Shown in pieces: positions 52,801 to 61,262 of a stretch of DNA of 64,000 nt. The first letter of the stretch is position 1; each line of letters begins with the position of its first letter. Below the pieces are notes generated by a model that did not search any database, was not told the DNA's origin, and saw nothing but the letters and a program-made list of their open reading frames with translations. This DNA comes from Alkalihalobacillus sp047302405 (GTDB lineage Bacteria; Bacillota; Bacilli; Bacillales; Bacillaceae_D), in contig NZ_CP154853.1 of assembly GCF_047302405.1 (NCBI RefSeq), positions 1,488,001 to 1,552,000 of the forward strand, in the 5' to 3' direction. Both the position numbers and the translations under genes were made by a program.

Positions 52801-54279
52801 GTGGAAAAGATTGACATTTTCAAAGATATTGCTGAAAGAACAGGCGGTGATATCTATCTTGGGGTAGTAGGTGCGGTTCGTACGGGGAAATCGACTTTTA
52901 TAAAAAAATTCATGGAGCTCGTCGTACTCCCGAACATTCCTAATGAGTCAGAAAAAGTACGAGCACAAGATGAATTACCTCAAAGTGCCGCAGGAAAAAC
53001 GATTATGACAACCGAGCCAAAATTTGTACCGAATCAAGCTGTTTCTATTCATGTTGATGAAGGGTTAGATGTAAACATACGTTTAGTAGATTGTGTAGGT
53101 TATGCGGTGCCAGGAGCTAAAGGGTATGAAGATGAAAATGGACCAAGAATGATTAATACACCATGGTATGAGGAGCCTATTCCTTTTCAAGAAGCGGCTG
53201 AAATTGGAACGCGGAAGGTCATTCAAGAGCACTCTACTTTAGGTGTTGTTGTGACGACGGATGGATCAATTGGTGACATTCCTCGTTATGATTATATTGA
53301 ATCCGAAACAAGAGTGATTGAGGAATTAAAAGAGGTAGGCAAACCGTTTATTATGATTGTGAACAGTGTTCGTCCTTATCATCCAGATACGGATAAGTTA
53401 CGTCGCGAGTTAGCAGAGGAGCATGACATTCCTGTATTAGCGATGAGCATCGAAAGCATGACGGATCAAGATATCAACAATGTATTAAGAGAAGTTTTAT
53501 TTGAATTCCCTGTACATGAGGTCAATGTAAATTTACCGAGCTGGGTTATGGTTTTAAATGAAGAGCATTGGTTAAGACAGAGTTATGAAGAGTCCGTACG
53601 TGAGACGGTTAATGATATTAAACGTTTACGTGATGTAGATCGTGTCGTTGGCCAATTTGCAGAGTATGAATTTATTGATGATGCAAGATTAGCAGGAATT
53701 GAGATGGGGCAAGGGATAGCAGAAATTGATTTATTTGCTCCAGATGACTTGTATGACCAAGTGTTAAAAGAAGTCGTTGGTGTTGAAATAAGAGGGAAAG
53801 ATCATCTCTTACAATTAATGCAAGAATTTGCCCATGCTAAATCCGAATATGATCAAGTGTCTGATGCCTTAAGAATGGTGAAACAAACTGGATATGGAAT
53901 TGCGGCTCCTGCTTTATCAGATATGAGTTTGGATGAACCAGAAATTATCCGTCAAGGTGCTCGTTTCGGTGTTCGTTTAAAAGCTGTTGCACCTTCCATT
54001 CATATGATTAAAGTGGACGTCGAGTCAGAGTTTGCACCAATAATAGGAACGGAAAAACAAAGTGAAGAACTTGTCCGTTACTTAATGCAAGACTTTGAGG
54101 AAAATCCATTATCAATTTGGAATTCTGACATTTTTGGGCGGTCGCTTAATTCCATTGTGAGGGAAGGAATTTCAGCGAAATTATCTTTAATGCCTGAAAA
54201 CGCTCGCTACAAATTAAAAGAAACATTAGAGCGAATCATTAATGAAGGCTCAGGTGGATTAATTGCGATTATTTTATAA
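52801..54279 (+). CDS. spoIVA: Stage IV sporulation protein A, coat-assembly ATPase
   Basis: 492 aa. Polymerising ATPase that forms the base layer of the spore coat on the forespore surface. Walker A is GAVRTGKSTFIKKFMEL; further blocks are VDCVGYAVPGA and VVVTTDGSIGDIPR. The highly conserved C-terminus ends GSGGLIAIIL. GTG start at 52801 behind GGGAGGGG. Expressed under sigma-E in B. subtilis. Confidence 0.97.
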   Translation: MEKIDIFKDIAERTGGDIYLGVVGAVRTGKSTFIKKFMELVVLPNIPNESEKVRAQDELPQSAAGKTIMTTEPKFVPNQAVSIHVDEGLDVNIRLVDCVGYAVPGAKGYEDENGPRMINTPWYEEPIPFQEAAEIGTRKVIQEHSTLGVVVTTDGSIGDIPRYDYIESETRVIEELKEVGKPFIMIVNSVRPYHPDTDKLRRELAEEHDIPVLAMSIESMTDQDINNVLREVLFEFPVHEVNVNLPSWVMVLNEEHWLRQSYEESVRETVNDIKRLRDVDRVVGQFAEYEFIDDARLAGIEMGQGIAEIDLFAPDDLYDQVLKEVVGVEIRGKDHLLQLMQEFAHAKSEYDQVSDALRMVKQTGYGIAAPALSDMSLDEPEIIRQGARFGVRLKAVAPSIHMIKVDVESEFAPIIGTEKQSEELVRYLMQDFEENPLSIWNSDIFGRSLNSIVREGISAKLSLMPENARYKLKETLERIINEGSGGLIAIIL

Positions 54280-54316
54280 TCGTTGTGATAACTTTTGACA
54301 AAATAAACAAAGATTT

Positions 54317-54359
54317 AGAGGAATTCCTAGTTATATAGGAATTCCTCTTTGCCTTTTTT
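54317..54359 (+). terminator. Terminator of spoIVA
   Basis: AGAGGAATTCCTA pairs with TAGGAATTCCTCT around GTTATA, followed by TTGCCTTTTTT. It occupies the space where B. subtilis has hbs. Confidence 0.82.
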
Positions 54360-54429
54360 GAAAAGAATGTGCTAATATTTAAGTATGTCATCCTTTATGA
54401 CAAGAAAAGGATAATTGGAGGCAAAGACG

Positions 54430-54996
54430 TTGCAATCAGTAGATCATGAAAAAATTCAACAAGCTGTCACGATGATTTTAGAAGCCATTGGCGAAGATCC
54501 GAGTCGTGAAGGTTTAGAGGATACACCAAAACGAGTAGCAAAAATGTATGCAGAAGTATTTCAAGGATTAAATCAAGACCCTAAGGAGCATTTCCAAACT
54601 GTATTTGGCGAAGACCATGAGGAATTAGTGCTTGTTAAGGACATTCCTTTCTTTTCTATGTGTGAACATCATCTTGTTCCTTTCTTTGGACATGCACATG
54701 TTGGATATATTCCTAGAGGCGGGAAAGTCACAGGTTTAAGTAAATTAGCAAGAGCTGTTGAAGCGGTTGCCAAAAGACCGCAATTACAAGAGCGAATTAC
54801 AGCAACGATTGCAGATTCCATTGTTGAATCACTCGCCCCACATGGTGTCATTGTTGTCGTCGAAGCAGAGCACATGTGTATGACGATGCGTGGTGTGAAA
54901 AAACCAGGAGCCAAAACGATTACGACTGCTGTACGTGGAAAATATGCAGAAGATGCATCATTAAGAGCTGAGGTATTAGGTTTTATTAAAAGTTGA
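54430..54996 (+). CDS. folE: GTP cyclohydrolase I
   Basis: First step of folate synthesis, GTP to dihydroneopterin triphosphate. 188 aa with the zinc-site motif FSMCEHHLVPFFGHAHVGY and the C-terminal EAEHMCMTMRGVKKPGA. Start chosen at TTG 54430, 8 nt after GGAGG, giving MQSVDHEKIQQAVTMILEAI, which aligns in length with B. subtilis MtrA. The TTG at 54415 overlaps the ribosome binding site. Paired with mtrB. Confidence 0.96.
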   Translation: MQSVDHEKIQQAVTMILEAIGEDPSREGLEDTPKRVAKMYAEVFQGLNQDPKEHFQTVFGEDHEELVLVKDIPFFSMCEHHLVPFFGHAHVGYIPRGGKVTGLSKLARAVEAVAKRPQLQERITATIADSIVESLAPHGVIVVVEAEHMCMTMRGVKKPGAKTITTAVRGKYAEDASLRAEVLGFIKS

Positions 54997-55014
54997 GTGT
55001 AGAGGAGCGAAGTT

Positions 55015-55233
55015 ATGAGTAATCAAAATGAGAGCATAGTCATTAAAGCCAAAGAAAATGGAGTAAATGTCATCGGTTTAACACGAGGGTCAGATACTCG
55101 TTTTCATCATTCTGAAAAGCTTGATAAAGGTGAGGTTATGATCGCTCAGTTTACCGAACACACTTCTGCGATAAAAATTAGAGGTAAAGCTGTTATCCAA
55201 ACCGTACACGGGACAATTGATACAGAAGAATAA
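55015..55233 (+). CDS. mtrB: Tryptophan RNA-binding attenuation protein (TRAP)
   Basis: 72 aa. TRAP forms an 11-subunit ring that, with bound tryptophan, wraps GAG/UAG repeats in trp mRNA. Characteristic blocks are NGVNVIGLTRGSDTRFHHSE and KLDKGEVMIAQFTEHTSAIK, including the conserved Lys-Lys-Arg RNA-binding residues. Operon with folE, as in B. subtilis. The trp genes it should control probably lie beyond aroB, outside the window. Confidence 0.97.
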   Translation: MSNQNESIVIKAKENGVNVIGLTRGSDTRFHHSEKLDKGEVMIAQFTEHTSAIKIRGKAVIQTVHGTIDTEE

Positions 55234-55255
55234 AAGCGGGATTTCCTGCTTTTTT
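55233..55255 (+). terminator. Terminator of folE-mtrB
   Basis: AAAGCGGGA pairs with TCCTGCTTT (one G-U), followed by a T-run. It starts at the last base of the mtrB stop. Confidence 0.75.
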
Positions 55256-55403
55256 CTATTTTGTTCAAGTTTATCTTTTTTTGGACATATTAATATAAGG
55301 CCTCAAAGGACGAGATGGTATTACTATTTAATGGGGTTGTTAATTTCAGTCAAGTAAGAGGTTTTGCTTATACCGAATGGTTAGTGGAAGGTTGATTTTA
55401 TTA

Positions 55404-55474
55404 GTCCGACCGTTAAAATTATGCTATAATAGTATGCGGTTTATAAATTGTCTATTAAATTGGAATGGTCGGAC
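55404..55474 (+). promoter_or_regulatory. hepS operon promoter flanked by an 8-bp inverted repeat
   Basis: Extended -10 element TGCTATAAT at 55422-55430. On either side are GTCCGACC (55404-55411) and its exact complement GGTCGGAC (55467-55474). One copy is just upstream of the -10 and the other about 40 bp downstream. This could be a pair of operator half-sites or a leader hairpin. The 55256-55511 gap has no gene. Confidence 0.5.
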
Positions 55475-55511
55475 GAACAGTAAAGTTGGTAAGTGATTTG
55501 GGGGACTATTG

Positions 55512-56306
55512 ATGGTTAGCAAAAATGAGCTAAATGAGATTTTGAACGACATAAAAAAGAGCTTTAATGACTTAACAAAGCATACATATTTGGAGCGTCA
55601 TATTGAGGGTCCCATTATAGATGAAGATAAGATTATTTTTTTATATGCCATGCTATCTTCACACCTTTCTAATAAAGATGTGAAGATGATTATCTTGTCC
55701 GCTATGTTGTTACAAGCAGCCTTAGATGTGCATGAGGATGTTACTCTCCATAAAATAAAATCAGATGCAGTGATAAAAGAACGGCAACTGACCGTTTTAG
55801 CAGGGGATTATTATAGTAGTCTCTATTATTATTTACTAGCTAAAGCTCAAAATGTTCCGATGATCCGCATTTTTAGTCGCTCCATTCAAGAAATAAATGA
55901 GTGTAAAATGAACCTTTATAAAAACTCAGCTGCACTAAAAGGGTATAAAAAGATAGAAAACGAAGTCATTTCAGTTGAATCGAAATTACTACAAAACATT
56001 GCTGAACATTTTGATGAACGGAAATGGCTGAGCTTATTTAAAGAGTTCTTTTTGTTGAAAAGGCTTTTAATTGAACAAAAAGCTTGGAAGAATGGAAAAA
56101 GACATGCGCTCATTCAATCCTTGTTATCGGAGCATCCAGACGATGCTGAAGATTTAATGATACTCGAAGAAAAAGTCGAGGTCTTAAAAGATAAAATTCT
56201 TCAAATGAGTCAATCAATGGCTACAGTTGAACGAATTATTGTTGCAAGGTTAGAAGGGGTTTTACAAGTAACGGTTAGTCCTAAGAAGGTTGCAGAAGAA
56301 GGGTGA
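55512..56306 (+). CDS. hepS: Heptaprenyl diphosphate synthase component I
   Basis: Small subunit (264 aa) of the two-part synthase making the C35 side chain of menaquinone-7. Recognised by the HEPPP_synt_1 pattern including MLLQAALDVHEDV, ERQLTVLAGDYYSSLYYYLLA and the operon position. It has no DDxxD motif, as expected for component I. ATG 55512 with GGGGGA upstream. First gene of the menaquinone operon ending with hepT. Confidence 0.92.
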   Translation: MVSKNELNEILNDIKKSFNDLTKHTYLERHIEGPIIDEDKIIFLYAMLSSHLSNKDVKMIILSAMLLQAALDVHEDVTLHKIKSDAVIKERQLTVLAGDYYSSLYYYLLAKAQNVPMIRIFSRSIQEINECKMNLYKNSAALKGYKKIENEVISVESKLLQNIAEHFDERKWLSLFKEFFLLKRLLIEQKAWKNGKRHALIQSLLSEHPDDAEDLMILEEKVEVLKDKILQMSQSMATVERIIVARLEGVLQVTVSPKKVAEEG

Positions 56307-56311
56307 ATAAA

Positions 56312-57022
56312 ATGACACAGTCAAAAGAAGAGCGCGTGCATCAAGTTTTTGAATCGATTTATAAACGCTACGATGTCATGAATTCTGTGATTAGCTTTCA
56401 ACGTCATAAATCATGGCGAAAAAGCACGATGAAGAAAATGGATGTGCAAAAGGGTCAACAGGCTTTAGATGTTTGTTGTGGAACGGGAGATTGGACTATT
56501 GCACTCGCTCAAGCTGTTGGTTCAACTGGACATGTTGAAGGATTAGACTTTAGTCAAAATATGTTAAAAGTCGGTCAAGAGAAAGTGGACAACCTAAAAT
56601 TAAAGCAAGTTAATTTAGTCCACGGTAATGCAATGGAACTACCGTATGAAGATAATCAATTTGATTATGTGACGATTGGTTTTGGTTTGCGAAATGTACC
56701 AGACTATACTCAAGTACTTAAAGAAATGTACCGAGTGGTTAAACCGGGAGGGAAGGTCGTTTGTTTAGAAACTTCACAACCGACAATACCAGGGTTTAAG
56801 CAATTGTACTTTTTTTATTTCGGATATATTATGCCGGTTTTTGGGAAGTTATTTGCGAAAAGTTATCAAGAATATTCTTGGTTAAACGAATCAACCAAAA
56901 ATTTTCCGGGGCGTGAACAATTAAAGCAAATGTTTTTTGATGTAGGATTTAAACCGGTTGAAGTTAAAGCGTTTACCGGTGGAGTTGCGGCTATGCACCT
57001 CGGTATTAAACCGTCTGAGTAA
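56312..57022 (+). CDS. menG: Demethylmenaquinone methyltransferase
   Basis: SAM-dependent C-methylation as the last step of menaquinone synthesis. 236 aa: SAM motif I ALDVCCGTGDWT, VHGNAMELPYEDNQFD, TIGFGLRNVPDY and FGKLFAKSYQEYSWL. Start at ATG 56312, fitting the B. subtilis protein; GTG 56303 overlaps the hepS end and leaves no room for a ribosome binding site. Confidence 0.95.
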   Translation: MTQSKEERVHQVFESIYKRYDVMNSVISFQRHKSWRKSTMKKMDVQKGQQALDVCCGTGDWTIALAQAVGSTGHVEGLDFSQNMLKVGQEKVDNLKLKQVNLVHGNAMELPYEDNQFDYVTIGFGLRNVPDYTQVLKEMYRVVKPGGKVVCLETSQPTIPGFKQLYFFYFGYIMPVFGKLFAKSYQEYSWLNESTKNFPGREQLKQMFFDVGFKPVEVKAFTGGVAAMHLGIKPSE

Positions 57023-57043
57023 ATGAGAATTGGGGATAACAAA

Positions 57044-57910
57044 GTGATTAGAAAATTAAAAATCATCTTAGAAATGATTAAGTTTGAGCATACGGTTTTC
57101 GCTTTGCCATTTGCCTTTTTTGGGGCTGTTCTTGGTAGTGCCGTTATAAATGGGAGCTTACCAACTATTTCACAATGGATTTGGATCACACTGGCAATGG
57201 TTGGGGCTAGAAGTGCTGCGATGTCGTTAAATCGTGTCATCGATGCTCAAATTGACAAAAAAAATCCACGCACGGAATCAAGAGCTATTCCGGCTGGATT
57301 ATTATCCAAACTGGAAGTGATTGTTTTTATTATTGCTTCATTTGCTCTTTTATTTGTTGCAGCTTTTCAATTAAATATGTTGGCTGTTTATTTACTACCA
57401 ATTGCGGTCTTCTTTTTAGTTATTTATTCTTATACGAAACGCTTTACATGGGCTTGTCATCTCATTCTAGGTGTGACGATTGCGATTGCACCGCTTGGTG
57501 GATGGGTTGGGGCAACCGGAACCCTACCATGGGAGGCCTTTCTTTTATTTTTAGCGGTAGCGATGTGGACGGCTGGGTTTGATGTTATTTATGCCACACA
57601 GGATTTAGATTACGATCGTGATAACAATGTCTTTTCAATTCCAAGTCGCTTTGGATTAGCAAATTCATTAAAAATAGCGAAAGGGTTTCATATCATAAGT
57701 TTTTTAGCCTTTTTAGCGTTATACTTTTTTACACCATTAGGTTGGCTCTATTTGATTGGGGTGATAATCGCTGGGTTAATTATGATTTATGAACACTCGA
57801 TTATTTCTGCTGATGATATGTCTCGACTAGACGTCGCCTTTTTTACGATGAATGGAGTTTTAAGTATTCAAATGTTCGTATTTGCGATTGGAGATGTGCT
57901 ATTACTATGA
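57044..57910 (+). CDS. mqnP: UbiA-family prenyltransferase, futalosine-pathway MqnP type
   Basis: Membrane prenyltransferase of 288 aa with about 8 helices. Aspartate-rich motifs are NRVIDAQIDKKNPRT and YATQDLDYDRDN. N-terminus IRKLKIILEMIKFEHTVFALPFAF is typical of the 4-hydroxybenzoate-prenyltransferase-like group that prenylates dihydroxynaphthoate in the futalosine route. Start taken at GTG 57044, 6 nt after GGGGAT; ATG 57023 directly abuts menG. Followed by ubiX and mqnA, which supports the menaquinone role over a ubiquinone one. Confidence 0.88.
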   Translation: MIRKLKIILEMIKFEHTVFALPFAFFGAVLGSAVINGSLPTISQWIWITLAMVGARSAAMSLNRVIDAQIDKKNPRTESRAIPAGLLSKLEVIVFIIASFALLFVAAFQLNMLAVYLLPIAVFFLVIYSYTKRFTWACHLILGVTIAIAPLGGWVGATGTLPWEAFLLFLAVAMWTAGFDVIYATQDLDYDRDNNVFSIPSRFGLANSLKIAKGFHIISFLAFLALYFFTPLGWLYLIGVIIAGLIMIYEHSIISADDMSRLDVAFFTMNGVLSIQMFVFAIGDVLLL

Positions 57911-58509
57911 TGCAAAACAAAAAGAGAATTTTTACCGTTGGAATAACAGGGGCAAGTGGGGCGATTTATGGGGTGACGCTTGTACGTGAACTATTAAGAC
58001 AAGAATTTGATGTCCATCTTATTATAACAGAGGCCGGCTGGCAAGTTTTTAAAGAAGAGTTATTATTAGATACAGTCAATCGTGAACAATTGCTTTCTGA
58101 GCTTTTTGCTGATGGCTATCACAACTTAACGGTTCATCATTTACATAATTATGCGGCTTCCATTGCGAGTGGCTCTTTTCGTAATGAAGGTATGGTTATT
58201 ATTCCTTGTTCAATGGGAACTCTTTCAGGGATTGCACATGGGGCATCAGGAAATCTGTTGGAAAGAACAGCTGATGTGATGTTAAAAGAAGGTCGTAAGC
58301 TGGTCATTGTTCCAAGAGAAACGCCACTTCATCAAATTCACTTGGAAAATATGCTGACGTTAACCAAAATGGGAGCACACATTTTGCCAGCTATGCCCGG
58401 CTTTTATCATTTGCCACAAACGATTGATGATTTAGTTAAATTTGTAGTTGGAAAAACGTTGGATAGGCTTGGGGTTGAGCATCAAATGTTTAAAAGGTGG
58501 GGAGAGTAA
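57907..58509 (+). CDS. ubiX: UbiX-type flavin prenyltransferase (MqnM)
   Basis: 200 aa. Makes prenylated FMN, the cofactor of UbiD-family decarboxylases, from FMN and dimethylallyl phosphate. Motifs are VGITGASGAIYGV, IIPCSMGTLSGIAHGASGNLLERTAD in part, and VPRETPLHQIHLENM. Overlaps the previous gene by 4 nt. A UbiD/MqnL partner is not in the window and should be elsewhere. Confidence 0.93.
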   Translation: MMQNKKRIFTVGITGASGAIYGVTLVRELLRQEFDVHLIITEAGWQVFKEELLLDTVNREQLLSELFADGYHNLTVHHLHNYAASIASGSFRNEGMVIIPCSMGTLSGIAHGASGNLLERTADVMLKEGRKLVIVPRETPLHQIHLENMLTLTKMGAHILPAMPGFYHLPQTIDDLVKFVVGKTLDRLGVEHQMFKRWGE

Positions 58510-59366
58510 TGTCGATTCGAATTGGAGAAATATCCTATACAAATATTCTACCTCTTTTTTATTTTGTTGATAGAGATAAGTTAAAAGAAGAACAATTCAC
58601 ATTTATTCCTCAAGTTCCGGCACAGTTAAATGCGGCTATGTCTAAGGCAGAGGTTGATGTCGGTGGTATTTCTAGCTTTGCCTATGCAAAAAATCAACAT
58701 AATTATACGCTCTTACCAGATTTGTCGGTTTCCTCTTATAACTCGGTTGGTTCTTTATTTTTGTTTTCTAAAGTTCCAATTGAACAATTAGATGAGAAAA
58801 GGATTGCTTTAACGTCAAGCTCTGCAACGACCGTTCATTTATTAAAAGTCATTTTGGCTCAATTTTATCAGTTTACAGTTCACTATGAAGTTGAGGAGCC
58901 AAACTATGATAAAATGCTTGCACAGTTTGATGCTTGTTTATTAATTGGTGATGATGCGATTAAAGCAACTTGGAGTAAAGAAACGAATATTTATCAGTAT
59001 GATCTCGGCGAATTATGGTATCAATTTACGGGTTTACCGATGACATTTGCCGTTTTAGCGGTTAGGAATGAAGTTGTCGAAGAAAAAAGAACAGAACTCG
59101 AATTATTAAATCGAGAATTGTTATTTAGCAAGGAAATGTCGATACAAACACAATTTCAGCCGATGATCGAACAGATTATGAAAGATCATGCAGGAGATTT
59201 TACGTTTTGGTCGAATTACTTTAACGGCTTAACATACGATTTTTCAGAAGCTGAACAAAAAGGTCTGCTTTCTTTTTATGATTTATGTTACCAATTTGGT
59301 TATTTAGATGAACCAGTAGAGACCCTTAAATTATGGCAACCTGTGAAAGATAAATTGACTAAGTAA
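58509..59366 (+). CDS. mqnA: Chorismate dehydratase MqnA
   Basis: First step of the futalosine pathway: chorismate to 3-enolpyruvylbenzoate. 285 aa with periplasmic-binding-protein fold and N-terminus IRIGEISYTNILPLFYF. Further blocks are VDVGGISSFAYAKN and LTSSSATTVHLLKVIL. Start ATG 58509 overlaps the ubiX stop by one base. Its substrate comes from aroC, encoded 3 kb downstream. Confidence 0.92.
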   Translation: MSIRIGEISYTNILPLFYFVDRDKLKEEQFTFIPQVPAQLNAAMSKAEVDVGGISSFAYAKNQHNYTLLPDLSVSSYNSVGSLFLFSKVPIEQLDEKRIALTSSSATTVHLLKVILAQFYQFTVHYEVEEPNYDKMLAQFDACLLIGDDAIKATWSKETNIYQYDLGELWYQFTGLPMTFAVLAVRNEVVEEKRTELELLNRELLFSKEMSIQTQFQPMIEQIMKDHAGDFTFWSNYFNGLTYDFSEAEQKGLLSFYDLCYQFGYLDEPVETLKLWQPVKDKLTK

Positions 59367-59376
59367 GGTGAAGTGA

Positions 59377-60348
59377 ATGAACTTAGCTGATATTTATATA
59401 AACTATAAAGAAGATATTAAGACGATTGAACGTGAATTAGAAAAAAATGTTCAAACTGCCAATCCGATTTTAGAAGACGCCTCTGTTCATTTGCTTAGAG
59501 CAGGTGGGAAGAGAATTCGACCTGTTTTTGTTCTTCTTGCAGCAAAATTTGGTGAATATGATATTGAAAAATTAAAACATATTGCGGTTCCACTTGAACT
59601 TATTCATATGGGGTCACTCGTTCATGACGATGTGATTGATGATGCGGAGTTAAGAAGAGGGGAAAAGACGGTTAAATCGCAATGGGATAACCGTGTGGCA
59701 ATGTATACAGGAGATTTTATTTTTGGAAAAGCGGTTGAAACATCGGCTATTTTTGTGAATCCGAGTATTCATCAAATTATGTCTAATGCGATGGTTGAAA
59801 TTTGTTTAGGAGAAATTGAACAAATCCGTGATCAATATAATTGGGAACAAACTATGCAGGACTACTTACGTCGGATCAAAAGGAAAACAGCCTTACTTAT
59901 TGCGATTAGTTCACAGCTCGGGGCGATTGCGTCCAAAGCGGATCTTGATGTACAAAAACAGCTCTATTGGTTTGGTTATTTTGTTGGTATGTCTTTTCAA
60001 ATTACCGATGATATTTTAGATTTTATTGGGACAGAGAAGCAGCTAGGCAAACCAGCAGGTGGTGACTTGTTACAAGGAAATGTGACATTACCAGCCCTTT
60101 ATGCACTGACAAAAAAACCTCAATTAAAAGTGGAGTTAAATGATTTCTTCAACGGTTCTAATCAGGATAAAGAACACTTCCACAAATTTTTAGAAGAAAT
60201 CAAAGGTTCTGGTGGAATTGAATATGCGACTAAAATAAGTGATCTGTACTTAAAGAAGGCTTTTGAACGTCTTGAATTATTACCAGATATTAAGGCAAAA
60301 CAACATTTATCAGATATTGCTACATATATTGGTCGCCGTAAATTTTAA
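59377..60348 (+). CDS. hepT: Heptaprenyl diphosphate synthase component II
   Basis: Catalytic subunit, 323 aa, polyprenyl synthetase family. First aspartate-rich motif LVHDDVIDDAELRRG, second QITDDILDFIG, with GGKRIRPVFVLLAA near the start. Pairs with HepS to extend farnesyl diphosphate to C35. Last gene of the operon, closed by a terminator. Confidence 0.96.
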   Translation: MNLADIYINYKEDIKTIERELEKNVQTANPILEDASVHLLRAGGKRIRPVFVLLAAKFGEYDIEKLKHIAVPLELIHMGSLVHDDVIDDAELRRGEKTVKSQWDNRVAMYTGDFIFGKAVETSAIFVNPSIHQIMSNAMVEICLGEIEQIRDQYNWEQTMQDYLRRIKRKTALLIAISSQLGAIASKADLDVQKQLYWFGYFVGMSFQITDDILDFIGTEKQLGKPAGGDLLQGNVTLPALYALTKKPQLKVELNDFFNGSNQDKEHFHKFLEEIKGSGGIEYATKISDLYLKKAFERLELLPDIKAKQHLSDIATYIGRRKF

Positions 60349-60363
60349 CATTTTTTAATAAAG

Positions 60364-60402
60364 AGGATGAGTGTTCGTGCTTATAGACATTCATCCTTTT
60401 TG
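60364..60402 (+). terminator. Terminator of the menaquinone operon
   Basis: AGGATGAGTGT pairs with ACATTCATCCT (one mismatch), followed by a T-run. Confidence 0.8.
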
Positions 60403-60443
60403 AATTCTCTAAAATTGAAAATTTAAAATTGGTAAAAAAAGGT

Positions 60444-60472
60444 TTGAGAGCGTTTTATTTTTTTGATATACT
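60444..60472 (+). promoter_or_regulatory. Sigma-A promoter of ndk
   Basis: TTGAGA (60444-60449), 17 nt, TATACT (60467-60472), 45 bp before the ndk start. Confidence 0.72.
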
Positions 60473-60517
60473 AAGTTTGTTGTTTATTTGTTATATTTTG
60501 AAAGCGAGGTCAAAAAG

Positions 60518-60961
60518 ATGGAACGTACATATTTAATGGTAAAACCTGATGGCGTACAACGTAATTTAATCGGTGAAATTGTCACAAGATTTGAAAAGAA
60601 GGGCTTCCAATTAGTTGGAGCTAAACTAATGTCCATATCTGAAGAAACAGCTAAAAAACATTATGCTGAGCATAGTGAACGTCCTTTTTTTGGTGAGTTA
60701 GTGAATTTTATTACTTCTGGACCGGTTTTTGCGATGGTTTGGGAAGGTGAAAACGTCATTAAAACAGCTCGTACGATGATGGGAGCGACTAACCCAGCTG
60801 ACTCTGCACCAGGAACGATTCGCGGTGATTATGCAGCACAATTATCAATGAACATTATCCATGGTTCAGATTCTCCTGAAAGTGCTGAACGTGAAATCGG
60901 AATCTTTTTTACAGCAGAAGAGCTTTGTGAATATGATAAAGCGGTTAATGTTTGGGTTTAA
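60518..60961 (+). CDS. ndk: Nucleoside diphosphate kinase
   Basis: 147 aa, balances NTP pools. N-terminus MERTYLMVKPDGVQRNLIGE, ATP-site block TMMGATNPADSAPGTIRGD and the catalytic His in NIIHGSDSPESAEREI. ATG 60518 with GAGG upstream; the frame extends to 60488 without support. Same place as in B. subtilis, between hepT and cheR. Confidence 0.97.
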   Translation: MERTYLMVKPDGVQRNLIGEIVTRFEKKGFQLVGAKLMSISEETAKKHYAEHSERPFFGELVNFITSGPVFAMVWEGENVIKTARTMMGATNPADSAPGTIRGDYAAQLSMNIIHGSDSPESAEREIGIFFTAEELCEYDKAVNVWV

Positions 60962-60974
60962 TCAATACGTCGAA

Positions 60975-61003
60975 AAACTATCTTCATTTGAGGATAGTTT
61001 TTT
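60975..61003 (+). terminator. Terminator of ndk
   Basis: AAACTATCTTC pairs with GAGGATAGTTT (one G-U) around ATTT, followed by T. The following gap to 61262 has overlapping short frames on both strands but no convincing gene. Confidence 0.85.
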
Positions 61004-61262
61004 CTTATGGAAGAAATAAACTAAATTTACTAGTTGCAGTAAGTGCGGATGAGACGTAAAAAAGATAGGGGATGGCCGTCGGAAGTGATTTGGCCGTGGT
61101 TGATATGTAAAAAAGAAAGAGGAACGCCCCGAAAAAGCGACTTCTGCAGTCGTTCTAAATTTTTCCTCGTTCCTAACCGCCTTTCTCCGCTTTTCTTTTT
61201 TATAGAATTTTTTTCTTGTTGCATATATGATTAGAGGGAATGTAGAGAAGGGGAGAAACAAG

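Noticed and set aside
61030..61261. Overlapping 63-99 aa frames on both strands between ndk and cheR
   Set aside because: Mutually overlapping frames over a charged, repeat-like spacer, with no ribosome binding site; none looks like a protein family.
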